DNA from: Acidobacteriaceae bacterium
GTDB lineage: Bacteria > Acidobacteriota > Terriglobia > Terriglobales > Acidobacteriaceae
Direction: 5' to 3'
Length of the DNA: 64,000 nt
Assembly (NCBI GenBank): GCA_035944135.1
Contig: DASZBM010000006.1
Span: forward strand, 1-64,000
Part shown: one piece after another, positions 26,480 to 34,667 of the stretch
How positions within the stretch are numbered: the stretch's first letter is position 1
How the letters are laid out: the number at the start of each line of letters is the position of its first letter
The notes under the pieces: model-generated
What the model was told of the DNA's origin: nothing
What the model saw: only the letters and a program-made list of their open reading frames with translations
Database searches by the model: none
Program-made: the position numbers and the translations under genes

Positions 26480-27948
26480 CGCGTCGCACTCAGTCCCTCA
26501 CGCTCTTCGCAGCTCCGTTGCTTCTCGCCGGCTGCATGGTCGGTCCCAAGTACATCGTGCCGAAAACGGGGATGGCTCCCTCCTTCAAGGAGGCTGGCCC
26601 CGTGCCGTACAAGGAGACCGCGGCCGATGGAACCACATGGCAAACCGCCACGCCGGAAGACGCAATTCCCCGCGGCTCATGGTGGACGCTGTTCAATGAT
26701 GCCGAGTTGAACACGCTCGAGCCGAAGGTCGAGCAGGCCAACCAGACACTCAAGCAGGCCGACGCCAACCTCCGCGCCGCACGCGCGGAAATCAACGTCC
26801 GCAAGGCCGACCGCTTCCCAACCGTCGGCGTCAACCCCGTCTTCGGAGCGCAGCGCTACTCCGGCAACCCCTACTTCAACCCGTCTCCAGGCTTCACGCC
26901 AACACAGACCGTGCAGTATCCGTTTGAGGTCAACTATGAGGTCGACCTCTGGGGACAGGTTCGTCACAACATCGCCGCCGGCAAAGAGGAGTTCCAGGCG
27001 ACTGCGGCCGAGCGAGCGAACGTGCTGCTCTCTCTCCAGGCCGAGCTCGCCTTCGACTACTTCAACCTCCGCACCGACGACACGCTGCACCAGCTCCTCA
27101 ACGACACTGTCACGCAATACAAGGAAGCTGTTCGCATCACCACCAACCGCTACAACGGCGGCCTCGCCATAAAGAGCGACGTTACCCAGGCCGAGACTCA
27201 GCTCCAGACTGCCATCGTTGCTGCGTCCGACGTCACTATCGAACGCGCGCAGTACGAGCACGCCATCGCAAACCTCATCGGCGTCGCGCCCGCCTCGCTC
27301 ACAATTCCATTCTCTCCGCTGCCCGAGGACACCACACCTCCCGTTGTTCCCCCCGGTCTTCCCTCAGAGCTGCTCGAGCGCCGTCCTGATGTCGCCGCCG
27401 CTGAGCGCCGCGCCAACGATGCCAACGAAGCAATCGGCATCGCCCAGGCCGCCTTCTATCCCTCCATCAATCTCAGCGGAGCCCTTGGCTTTCAGTCGAA
27501 CGCCGCCGTGCAATCCATCTTCTCGCCGGCAAGCGTCGTGTACTCGCTCGGCCCCGGCCTCGCGTACACCTTCTTCGACGGCGGCCGCCGCCGCGGAATT
27601 AAAGAAGAATCTCTCGCACTGTTCGACCGCAACTCCGCGACCTATAAGCAAACCGTTCTCGACGCCGTGCAGCAGGTTGAAGACAACCTCGTCTCCCTAC
27701 GCGTTCTTCAGCAGGAAGCCGCGCAGCAGCGCGCTGGCACGACGGCAGCGCAGGAGTCCGAACGCATCTTCAACAACCGCTACGTCGGCGGCGTCGATAC
27801 CTACCTCCAGGTCGTCACCGCCCAGACCGCCGCTCTCAACAGCGAAGTCAACGACATCAACATCCTTCGCCGCCGCATGGACGACACCGTTCTGCTCGTC
27901 AAAGTGCTGGGCGGCGGCTGGGACCGCTCACAGCTCCCGACGCCGTAA
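26476..27948 (+). CDS. NodT-family outer-membrane efflux lipoprotein
   Basis: A 490-residue TolC-like outer-membrane channel of the OprM/NodT type. A lipoprotein signal ends in LLLAGC (lipobox, Cys 20), followed by MVGPKYIVP, the usual VGPxY start. The two outer-membrane efflux repeats contain YNGGLAIKSDVTQAETQL and RYVGGVDTYLQVVTAQTAAL. It completes the tripartite pump. Its start codon overlaps the adaptor stop. The heptamer repeat and hairpin at 27955-28042 lie directly downstream. Confidence 0.95.
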   Translation: MTRRTQSLTLFAAPLLLAGCMVGPKYIVPKTGMAPSFKEAGPVPYKETAADGTTWQTATPEDAIPRGSWWTLFNDAELNTLEPKVEQANQTLKQADANLRAARAEINVRKADRFPTVGVNPVFGAQRYSGNPYFNPSPGFTPTQTVQYPFEVNYEVDLWGQVRHNIAAGKEEFQATAAERANVLLSLQAELAFDYFNLRTDDTLHQLLNDTVTQYKEAVRITTNRYNGGLAIKSDVTQAETQLQTAIVAASDVTIERAQYEHAIANLIGVAPASLTIPFSPLPEDTTPPVVPPGLPSELLERRPDVAAAERRANDANEAIGIAQAAFYPSINLSGALGFQSNAAVQSIFSPASVVYSLGPGLAYTFFDGGRRRGIKEESLALFDRNSATYKQTVLDAVQQVEDNLVSLRVLQQEAAQQRAGTTAAQESERIFNNRYVGGVDTYLQVVTAQTAALNSEVNDINILRRRMDDTVLLVKVLGGGWDRSQLPTP

Positions 27949-27954
27949 AAGACA

Positions 27955-28004
27955 GTGGTTAGTAGTTATCGTTAGTGGCTAGTAGTTAGTGGTTAGTGGT
28001 TAGT
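27955..28004. repeat. Heptamer repeat patch, (GTGGTTA)n type
   Basis: Seven near-identical units follow the stop of the outer-membrane factor gene: GTGGTTA, GTAGTTA, a 6-base TCGTTA, GTGGCTA, GTAGTTA, GTGGTTA, GTGGTTA. The reverse complement of the same word recurs at 36053-36080. Confidence 0.85.
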
Positions 28005-28005
28005 T

Positions 28006-28042
28006 CCCCATTCATGACGACGTTTTTTCGTCATGGGTGGGG
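28006..28042. repeat. Dispersed palindromic element, copy 1
   Basis: Imperfect hairpin with arms CCCCATTCATGACGACG and CGTCATGGGTGGGG around a T-rich loop. A close copy is at 62987-63027. Both follow stop codons, so they may also act as transcript ends. No transposase is nearby. Confidence 0.75.
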
Positions 28043-28085
28043 TCGCACATTTTCCAACCACGCGTCCGTGCTACCCTCACACCGA

Positions 28086-29255
28086 ATGCCGCGCGCGCAT
28101 CTCACTCGTCGCCACTTCCTCACGCTCACCGGCGCAACGCTTACCGCTCCCCTTCTCCCCGCACAAACCCCCACGGCACGCATCAACGTCGCCGACGCCG
28201 AGCGCCCACGCATTCTCGCCGAAGCTCCTCACGCGCTCGCGGCTCCCGTCACTCCGATCACCGCAACCCCTGCGCCGCACGTCGATGGCAACACCTTCGT
28301 CTCCGACATCGAGCCGGAGCGCGGAGTCAGCGACCCGCACACCAGCAGCAAGCTCTTCCGCGCGCACGCCATCGCGCTTCGCAATGCATCCGTAAACATC
28401 GCCTGTCTCTCTGCGGCGTTCGTTCTCACGCACGACGAGCAATACGCTCGCCGCGCCGGCGCACACCTCCGCGCCTGGTTCGTCACTCCCAACACTCGCA
28501 TGCTTCCCAACGCCGATCTCGCCGGTCGCGAGTATGGCTCCGACACGGGAACGCCCGGCGGAATTGTCGACCTCACTCCACTCGCCGAACTTGTCCGCTC
28601 CACCAGCTTCCTCGTCGATTCCAAAGCACTCGAAGAGGATGAGCTCGATACCATGAACCAGTGGTTCCTCGACTTCGCCGAATGGCAGGACAACAACCGG
28701 AACGCACGCATCGCGCGCGATACGAAAGATCATCGCGCTTCCGCGTGGCTGCTCATTCGCTCGGCCATCGCGCGCGCCACGCGCAAAGATGAGGACATCG
28801 ATGCCTGCCGCAAACGGTTCCGCGCACCGACTCTGCGCAATCAAATCAACGAACTCGGCGTCTTCCCGCAGGAGGTCGCCACACCCAACCCCTACCGCAA
28901 CACGCTCTTCAACTTCGATCTCCTCGCCGGCGCCTGCCAGCTTCTGGCCTCACCGTTCGATCTCCTCTGGGACTACGAGCTCCAGGACGGCCCCGGCATG
29001 CGCTCCGTCGCCGCGCATCTCTATCCCATGATCCTCCACCCCGAAAAATGGAACTACATGGCCGACGCCGACCACTTTACGGAACTCCCCGGCCCGCGCC
29101 CCGCGCTGCTCTTCGCTGGCCGCGCGTACGAACGCCCCGAGTACGTCGATCTCTGGCGCAAGCTCGATGCCCAACCCGTCCCCGCCGACCTCGCCGAGTT
29201 CTTCCCCATCCGCCAGCCACTCCTCTGGACCGAACGCGCGCTACACGGCTACTAG
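28086..29255 (+). CDS. Alginate lyase family protein, Tat-exported
   Basis: A 389-residue protein with a twin-arginine signal (TRRHFLTLTGA, cleavage near PAQTP) and an alpha/alpha-barrel alginate-lyase domain (PF05426-like). Visible landmarks are HTSSKLFRAHAIALRNASVN, TPNTRMLPNADLAGREYGSDTG, FLDFAEWQDNNRNARIARDTKDHRA with candidate catalytic Asn, Arg and His, and ELGVFPQEVATPNPYRNTLFN. It would act on uronate polymers in the periplasm or outside. KDG kinase and KDPG aldolase, which handle the resulting keto-deoxy sugar, are encoded next door. Its TAG stop shares the CTAG palindrome with the stop of the convergent barstar gene. Exact substrate unknown. Confidence 0.85.
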   Translation: MPRAHLTRRHFLTLTGATLTAPLLPAQTPTARINVADAERPRILAEAPHALAAPVTPITATPAPHVDGNTFVSDIEPERGVSDPHTSSKLFRAHAIALRNASVNIACLSAAFVLTHDEQYARRAGAHLRAWFVTPNTRMLPNADLAGREYGSDTGTPGGIVDLTPLAELVRSTSFLVDSKALEEDELDTMNQWFLDFAEWQDNNRNARIARDTKDHRASAWLLIRSAIARATRKDEDIDACRKRFRAPTLRNQINELGVFPQEVATPNPYRNTLFNFDLLAGACQLLASPFDLLWDYELQDGPGMRSVAAHLYPMILHPEKWNYMADADHFTELPGPRPALLFAGRAYERPEYVDLWRKLDAQPVPADLAEFFPIRQPLLWTERALHGY

Positions 29256-29542
29256 TTACGCTCGACGGTTATTTCGACAGGACACCCGTTCTCGGCGAGT
29301 CGGTTAACGAGATGCTCGAACTTCATCGCAATGGTCCGAGCGTCCGCCGATGCCCCCGATAGCCCGCGGATCGCAATACGGTAAGGAACTTCGATCTGAT
29401 TGATATCGCCAGTACCGATGCTGTCGTTCAGAGCATCGAAATTCCGCCCGTGCCAGGAAGGCGCACCCACAGCACGAAAGAAGGAATCGTAAAAGTCGTC
29501 GACCGTTCGCCATTCAGTAGCAACCAGTACGATCTCCCGCAT
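29252..29542 (-). CDS. Barstar-family protein (orphan ribonuclease-inhibitor homologue)
   Basis: A 96-residue acidic protein with the barstar core: DDFYDSFFRAVGAPSWHGRNFDALNDSI, where the F-x-x-x-x-G-x-P-x-x-x-G-x-N-x-D-A-L pattern is diagnostic. Barstar inhibits the RNase barnase in the cytoplasm. No barnase-like or other secreted RNase gene is in the window, so this is an orphan inhibitor and may protect against toxins of other cells or have another role. It starts 15 bases after the eda stop on the same strand, so it may ride on the kdgK-eda transcript. Confidence 0.85.
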   Translation of the reverse strand: MREIVLVATEWRTVDDFYDSFFRAVGAPSWHGRNFDALNDSIGTGDINQIEVPYRIAIRGLSGASADARTIAMKFEHLVNRLAENGCPVEITVERN

Positions 29543-29557
29543 TTCTCTTCTCCGTGG

Positions 29558-30205
29558 TCAGCCCTTCCGAAACTCCCGCACGATCTCCAAATACTTTTTC
29601 GCGCTCTCCGTAATCTTCTCCGGCTTGCCTTCGGCCATCGCCTTCGTATCGACAAGATCCGCACCCACTCCGAGCGCAAACGACCCCGCCTCCAGGAACT
29701 CCTTCGCCGTCGCCAGCGACACACCGCCCGTCGGAATCATCTCCACCTGCGGCAGCGGCGCCTTCAGCGACTTCAGATACTTCGCCCCACCCAGCGCGCT
29801 CGCCGGAAAAACCTTGATCACATCCGCGCCCGCCTGCCACGCCGTCACAACCTCCGTCGGCGTCAGCGCACCGGGCAGCACCGGAATCGAGTAGCGGTGA
29901 CACATCTCGATCGTCTGCAGATTCAGCGCCGGACTCACCACAAACTGCGCACCCTCCAGCATGCACATGCGCGCCGTCTCCGCGTCCAGCACCGTGCCCG
30001 CGCCGATCAAAATGTCGGGGCGCTCTTTCGTCAGCCGCGACATCACGCGAATCGCGCCCGGCACCGTCATCGTGATCTCCAGCACCGTCACGCCGCCATC
30101 GGCAATCGCCGACGCGATCCCCAGCGCCTGCTCCTCACTCTCCGCGCGCAACACGGGCACCAGACCAATCTCGCGCAGCTTCCCAACAATCTCTTCCTTA
30201 CGCAT
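29558..30205 (-). CDS. eda: KDPG/KHG aldolase
   Basis: A 215-residue class I aldolase that splits 2-keto-3-deoxy-6-phosphogluconate to pyruvate and glyceraldehyde-3-phosphate. Family features are GLVPVLRAESEEQAL, the base Glu in LEITMTVPGAI, IGAGTVLDAETA, FVVSPALN, the Schiff-base Lys in ADVIKVFPASALGG and MIPTGGVS. The length is normal. The ATG at 30205 is preferred to a GTG one codon earlier. It lies 42 bases downstream of kdgK on the same strand, and the gap between them is mostly a 14-bp direct repeat. Confidence 0.94.
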   Translation of the reverse strand: MRKEEIVGKLREIGLVPVLRAESEEQALGIASAIADGGVTVLEITMTVPGAIRVMSRLTKERPDILIGAGTVLDAETARMCMLEGAQFVVSPALNLQTIEMCHRYSIPVLPGALTPTEVVTAWQAGADVIKVFPASALGGAKYLKSLKAPLPQVEMIPTGGVSLATAKEFLEAGSFALGVGADLVDTKAMAEGKPEKITESAKKYLEIVREFRKG

Positions 30206-30216
30206 CACTTCCCCCG

Positions 30217-30243
30217 ATCTCTGTTCTCTAATCTCTGTTCTCT
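30217..30243. repeat. 14-bp-period direct repeat between kdgK and eda
   Basis: ATCTCTGTTCTCT occurs at 30217-30229 and again, identical, at 30231-30243, giving a period of 14. The repeat fills most of the 42-base gap. It belongs to the intergenic heptamer-type patches. Confidence 0.8.
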
Positions 30244-30247
30244 CGCC

Positions 30248-31369
30248 TTATCTCTGAACGCGAGCGCCGCCGCCCTTCATCAGCCGCTGCACCTCATCGA
30301 ACGTCGCCATCGTCGTATCGCCCGGTGTCGTCATCGCCAGCGCTCCATGCGCGCATCCGCAGTTCACCGCCCAGTCCGCGCCCTTCTCATTCAGGAACCC
30401 ATAAATCAGCCCCGAGGCAAACGAATCCCCACCACCCACACGATCGTAGATCTCCAGATCCGGCATCGGCCGCGCCTCGTGGAACGCGCCCTCGTAATAG
30501 CAGATCGCGCCCCAGTCATTCACGCTCGCCGTCTTCGCATGCCGCAGCGTTGTTCCCACCGCCTTGAAGTTGGGATACTCCTTCACTGCGGTCTCAATCA
30601 TCTTGCGGAAGCTCGCACTCTCCAGCTCCGCGAGCGTGTCACTCACACCCTCCACATGAAATCCCAGCGCCGCCGTGAAGTCCTCTTCGTTGCCGATCAT
30701 CACATCCACAAACTTCGCCAGCTCGCGGTTCACTTCCGTCGACTTCGCCTTTCCGCCAATCGACTTCCACAACGAGTCGCGATAGTTCAGGTCATAGCTG
30801 ATGATGGTCCCGTGCTTACGCGCCGCAGCCATCGCCTCGCGCGCCACCTCCGGCGTCGTCTCGCTCAGCGCGCAGAAGATGCCGCCCGTGTGAAACCACC
30901 GCGCTCCCTCTTTGCCGAAGATCTCATCCCAATCGATATCGCCTGGCTTCAACTGACTCACTGCCGTGTTTCCGCGGTCCGAACACCCCAGTGCCGCGCG
31001 CACTCCGAATCCGCGTTCAGTGAAGTTCAGCCCATTGCGAACTGTCCGCCCCACGCCGTCATACTTCACCCACTTCACGTGCGACTGGTCCACGCCGCCC
31101 TGCAGCATCAGATCCTCAACCAGTCGCCCCACAGGATTATCCGCAAGCGCCGTCACAATCGCCGTCTTCAGCCCGAAGCACCGCCGCAGACCGCGCGCCA
31201 CGTTGTACTCGCCGCCACCCTCCCACACATCGAAGCAGCGCGTCGTTGCGATCCGCACATTGCCCGGATCCAGCCGCAGCATCACCTCGCCGAGGCTCAC
31301 CAAGTCCCACTTGCACTCTTCTTTCGGCCGCAGCTTCAGGCTCCTGGAATCCGTCTTCTTCGCACTCAT
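30248..31369 (-). CDS. kdgK: PfkB-family sugar kinase, probable 2-keto-3-deoxygluconate kinase
   Basis: A 373-residue ribokinase-fold enzyme. The N-terminal strand LVSLGEVMLRLDPG is followed by the substrate loop WEGGGEYNVARGLRRCFG and, near the C-terminus, the anion hole and base DRVGGGDSFASGLIYG. KDG kinase activity is inferred from the adjacent eda gene and the nearby alginate-lyase-family gene, which together give a route from uronate polymer to pyruvate and triose phosphate. The ATG at 31369 with GGAG 8 bases upstream is preferred over a GTG three codons earlier. It is slightly longer than typical KdgK (about 310-340). Confidence 0.88.
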   Translation of the reverse strand: MSAKKTDSRSLKLRPKEECKWDLVSLGEVMLRLDPGNVRIATTRCFDVWEGGGEYNVARGLRRCFGLKTAIVTALADNPVGRLVEDLMLQGGVDQSHVKWVKYDGVGRTVRNGLNFTERGFGVRAALGCSDRGNTAVSQLKPGDIDWDEIFGKEGARWFHTGGIFCALSETTPEVAREAMAAARKHGTIISYDLNYRDSLWKSIGGKAKSTEVNRELAKFVDVMIGNEEDFTAALGFHVEGVSDTLAELESASFRKMIETAVKEYPNFKAVGTTLRHAKTASVNDWGAICYYEGAFHEARPMPDLEIYDRVGGGDSFASGLIYGFLNEKGADWAVNCGCAHGALAMTTPGDTTMATFDEVQRLMKGGGARVQR

Positions 31370-31491
31370 GCGCCGCACTCCGCTGAAACAGGTTGAAATT
31401 GCAATGCTTTCTATATTGCAGCCTGAACCGCACCTCTGTCTCGCAGATCTGGTTCCCGCTCGTACCCACCCCTCAACGCGGTGCCCAAACG

Positions 31492-31514
31492 AAAAAGCAC
31501 GGCCTCAGCCGTGC
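31492..31514 (-). terminator. Rho-independent terminator of mreB
   Basis: Stem GCACGG/CCGTGC (31497-31514) with a 6-base loop. On the minus strand it is followed by TTTTT (31496-31492). It lies 33 bases after the mreB stop. Confidence 0.85.
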
Positions 31515-31519
31515 CCTTT

Positions 31520-31544
31520 CTACTGTCTACCCTCTACTGTCTAC
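31520..31544. repeat. 14-bp-period direct repeat after mreB
   Basis: CTACTGTCTAC occurs at 31520-31530 and 31534-31544 (period 14), between the mreB stop codon and its terminator hairpin. It is a member of the intergenic heptamer-type patches. Confidence 0.8.
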
Positions 31545-31546
31545 TC

Positions 31547-32611
31547 TTAGTCGATCGAAATCTTTCGCAGCAGCCGGAAGTCGCTCAGCATCTTGCCGGT
31601 GCCCAGCACCACGCTGGCCAGCGGATCATCCGCAATCGAAACCGGCAGCCCCGTCTCCTCACGAATGCGCTTGTCAAGATTCTTGATCAGCGCACCGCCG
31701 CCCGTCAGCACAATGCCACGATCGGAAATGTCCGCCGACAACTCCGGCGGCGTCCTCTCGAGTGCCACGCGAATCGCGTTCATGATCGTCGCAATGGATT
31801 CGCCCAGCGCCTCACGAATCTCCGAGTCCTCAATCGTGATCGTCTTCGGCACGCCCTCAATCAGGTTGCGGCCCTTGATCTCCATCGTCAGCGGCTTGTC
31901 CAGCGGGTACGCCGACCCCAACTCCATCTTGATCTGTTCAGCCGTGCGCTCGCCCACCAGCAGGTTGTACTTCCGCTTCAGGTACGTCATCACGGCCTCG
32001 TCCATCTGGTTGCCGGCCATCCGAACCGAACGCGAGTACACAATGCCCGCCAGCGAGATCACCGCGATATCCGTCGTCCCGCCGCCAATGTCGACGACCA
32101 TGTTGCCGCCCGGCTCCGTGATCGGCAGCCCCGCGCCGATCGCCGCCACCATGGCCTGTTCTACAAGGTGTACTTCGCTTGCCTTGGCGCGGTACGCCGA
32201 GTCCATAACCGCGCGCTTCTCCACCTGCGTAATCTCGCTCGGCACGCCGATCACGATGCGCGGGTGAACCATCATCTTCCGGCCGTGCGCCTTCTGGATG
32301 AAGTAGTTCAGCATCTTTTCGGTCTGCTTGAAGTCGGCGATCACGCCATCCTTCATCGGCTTGATGGCGATAATGTTGCCCGGCGTACGCCCGAGCATAT
32401 CCTTCGCCTCCTTGCCCACCGCCTCAACCTCGTTCGTGACGCGATTTACGGCAATAATCGAGGGCTCATTGACGATAATTCCCTTGCCGTGCGCATACAC
32501 CAGCGTATTCGCCGTTCCAAGGTCGATCGCCAGATCGCTCGAAAATAGCGAGAAGATCGACCGCATATTGCTTACGCGCGAGCTACGCGACGAGTAGTTT
32601 TTTGAGGACAT
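31547..32611 (-). CDS. mreB: MreB, rod-shape-determining actin homologue
   Basis: A 354-residue actin-fold ATPase that organises lateral wall synthesis under the inner membrane. Signature segments are SSDLAIDLGTANTLVYAHGKGI (phosphate 1), AVGKEAKDMLGRTPGNI, MVVDIGGGTTDIAVISL (phosphate 2) and RGIVLTGGGALIKNLD (adenosine). MreC, MreD and RodA genes are not beside it. The frame extends to a GTG at 32647. The ATG at 32611, with CAGG in front, gives a normal length with a short N-terminal tail. MRSIF at 32566 is another candidate. Confidence 0.96.
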   Translation of the reverse strand: MSSKNYSSRSSRVSNMRSIFSLFSSDLAIDLGTANTLVYAHGKGIIVNEPSIIAVNRVTNEVEAVGKEAKDMLGRTPGNIIAIKPMKDGVIADFKQTEKMLNYFIQKAHGRKMMVHPRIVIGVPSEITQVEKRAVMDSAYRAKASEVHLVEQAMVAAIGAGLPITEPGGNMVVDIGGGTTDIAVISLAGIVYSRSVRMAGNQMDEAVMTYLKRKYNLLVGERTAEQIKMELGSAYPLDKPLTMEIKGRNLIEGVPKTITIEDSEIREALGESIATIMNAIRVALERTPPELSADISDRGIVLTGGGALIKNLDKRIREETGLPVSIADDPLASVVLGTGKMLSDFRLLRKISID

Positions 32612-32795
32612 GAACCTGATTAATCCTGACCTGACAGTCTTTGTCACCCTTATTGTACTGGCGGGAATCTAGCGCTGCACATGCACCTTCGGTCGCATCC
32701 ACCTCTACAACACTGCCCCGGCCGCAACCACGTCCACCTCCACCCGTCGCACGAATCCGCCCATTTGGGTACGATACTCAGGCGAGGTTTTGAGC

Positions 32796-33911
32796 ATGAT
32801 TATTGGTGTACCCAAAGAAGTTAAGGACCACGAGAGCCGCGTAGGCATTACTCCCGCCGGCGCCAAGGCCCTCACCGAAGCCGGCCACAAGGTGCTCGTC
32901 GAGCACAACGCCGGCCACCTCTCCAGCTTCCCCGATGACGACTACCAGGCCGTCGGCGCCGAGATTGTCGGCTCTGCGACAGACCTCTGGCGCACCTCTG
33001 AAATGGTCGTCAAGGTCAAGGAACCCGTCGAAAAGGAGTACCATAACTTCCGCGACGGCCTCGTCCTCTTCACCTACCTGCACCTGGCTCCGCTCAACGA
33101 ACTCACCGACATCCTGCTCAAAAAGGGTGTCACTGGCATTGCCTACGAAACGGTCAAAGACCGCACCAACGCGCTCCCGCTGCTCACTCCCATGTCCGAG
33201 GTCGCCGGCCGTCTCTCCGTCCAGATCGGCGCCGCCTACCTCGAAAAGGAACACGGCGGCCGCGGCGTCCTGCTAGGCGGCGTCCCCGGCGTCCCTCCCG
33301 GCAACGTCTGCATCATCGGCGGAGGCATCGTCGGCACCAACGCCGCCAAAATGGCCCTCGGCCTCGGCGCCAAGGTCACCCTCGTCGACCTCAACCTCAA
33401 CCGCCTCCGCGAGCTCGACGACATCTTCAACGGCCGCGTCTTCACCCTCGCCTCCAACTCCTACAACATCGAGCGCGCCGCTCGCGAGGCCGACCTCCTC
33501 ATCGGCGGAGTCCTCATCCCGGGAGCCGCCGCGCCCAAGATCGTCACCCGCGCCATGGTCTCCAAAATGAAAAAAGGCGCCGTCATCGTCGACGTCGCCA
33601 TCGACCAGGGCGGCTGCATCGAAACCGCCAAGCCCACCACGCACTCCAACCCCAGCTACGAAGTCGATGGCGTCGTCCACTACTGCGTCACCAACATGCC
33701 CGCCGCGGTGCCCAACACCTCCACGCTCGCCCTCACCAACGCGACCTTCCCCTACGTCCTCAAGCTCGCCAACCTCGGCGCCGAAGCCGCCCTCAAGTCC
33801 GACCCCGGCTTCGCCGAAGGCCTCAACACCTACAAAGGCAAGCTCACCTACAAAGCCGTCGCCGACAACCAGAAGCGCGAATTCACCTCCGCAAATTCGC
33901 TGCTGCAATAA
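32796..33911 (+). CDS. ald: Alanine dehydrogenase
   Basis: NAD-dependent enzyme interconverting L-alanine and pyruvate plus ammonia. The 371-residue length is exactly usual. It shows [19 protein letters not shown] at the N-terminus, catalytic Lys in [16 protein letters not shown]-like substrate region FTYLHLAPL, the NAD motif [18 protein letters not shown] and [12 protein letters not shown]. The start is the ATG at 32796 (AGG upstream) rather than a TTG two codons earlier. It is divergent from mreB and followed by a clear terminator, so probably monocistronic. Confidence 0.96.
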   Translation: MIIGVPKEVKDHESRVGITPAGAKALTEAGHKVLVEHNAGHLSSFPDDDYQAVGAEIVGSATDLWRTSEMVVKVKEPVEKEYHNFRDGLVLFTYLHLAPLNELTDILLKKGVTGIAYETVKDRTNALPLLTPMSEVAGRLSVQIGAAYLEKEHGGRGVLLGGVPGVPPGNVCIIGGGIVGTNAAKMALGLGAKVTLVDLNLNRLRELDDIFNGRVFTLASNSYNIERAAREADLLIGGVLIPGAAAPKIVTRAMVSKMKKGAVIVDVAIDQGGCIETAKPTTHSNPSYEVDGVVHYCVTNMPAAVPNTSTLALTNATFPYVLKLANLGAEAALKSDPGFAEGLNTYKGKLTYKAVADNQKREFTSANSLLQ

Positions 33912-33944
33912 CGCACGTGCGCAACACGCTTGGCTTCTAGGTAG

Positions 33945-33970
33945 CCCGACCCTTTTAGGGTCGGGTTTCT
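33945..33970 (+). terminator. Rho-independent terminator of ald
   Basis: Perfect stem CCCGACCC / GGGTCGGG (33945-33965) with loop TTTTA, followed by TTTCTT. Confidence 0.88.
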
Positions 33971-34052
33971 TAGCCCCAAACATCTAGCGGCTTTAGCTCC
34001 TGAGGTATGCTTTCGCTCAATCGGCTAGCACGCCTTTTGGGACGGCGACGAC

Positions 34053-34511
34053 ATGCAAAAAGATCTCCTGCTACTCATCCTCGAGCAGAACCGCTACACC
34101 AGCCACTTCTCATTCGACAAAGTCACAGCCGAAACCGCGCCACTCCGCCTCAACGAAAAGACCGCATCCATCGGCTTCATCTATCGCCACATAGGCGAAA
34201 CGATGAATCTCTTTGGCCAGTTCTTCGGCATCCCGACCGACGTGAAAAACAGCACCATGGGCCAAACCGACACCGGCCAACCCTTCGACGTCGACTACAG
34301 CCGCGAACTCATCTCACGTGGCTACGAAGCGCTAAAAACTCTCATCGAAAACAGCGCTGACGAAGATTGGCTCAAACCCATCGACACTCCCTTCTTCGGC
34401 ACAGTCCCGCGCATCAGGCTCTTCGCTCACGTTCTATTTCACAACTCACATCACGCCGGCCAGATATCCCTGACCTTGTCGAAAGGAAGCGTCTGGCCCC
34501 GCCACGACTAA
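34053..34511 (+). CDS. DinB-family protein
   Basis: A 152-residue four-helix-bundle protein of the DinB/YfiT superfamily. The three metal-binding His are visible: one in FIYRHIGETMN (about 47) and two in LFHNSHHAGQISL near residue 131-135. These proteins are metal-dependent thiol transferases or unknown hydrolases, induced by stress in some bacteria. No neighbour hints at a substrate. GACGGCGACGAC before the ATG is not a good ribosome site. Confidence 0.88.
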   Translation: MQKDLLLLILEQNRYTSHFSFDKVTAETAPLRLNEKTASIGFIYRHIGETMNLFGQFFGIPTDVKNSTMGQTDTGQPFDVDYSRELISRGYEALKTLIENSADEDWLKPIDTPFFGTVPRIRLFAHVLFHNSHHAGQISLTLSKGSVWPRHD

Positions 34512-34586
34512 ATCGGATCCGATGCGGCCGTCCATGCGTTTGCACGGATGCATGAGCCGATGATGTATGAGCCACCACAAGCCAAG

Positions 34587-34666
34587 TGCTGAAGGCGCGT
34601 CCCATACCAGCCCAGGGCGCAGCCATGGGTTTCTTGCACATAGAAAGCAGAGGGCTGAAGGCCCGA
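34587..34666. repeat. Possible interspersed element with two CTGAAGGC words and a hairpin
   Basis: Between the DinB and DoxX-like genes, GTGCTGAAGGCGCG (34587-34600) and GGGCTGAAGGCCCG (34653-34666) flank a hairpin with arms CCCAGGGC and GCCATGGG (34611-34629). Only one copy is present in the window, so calling it an interspersed element is tentative. Confidence 0.35.
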
Positions 34667-34667
34667 C

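Noticed and set aside
28006-28042. Calling the hairpin only a terminator of the efflux operon
   Set aside because: The T-run is in the loop rather than after the stem, and a close copy exists at 62987, so a dispersed repeat is the better description, although it may also end transcripts.
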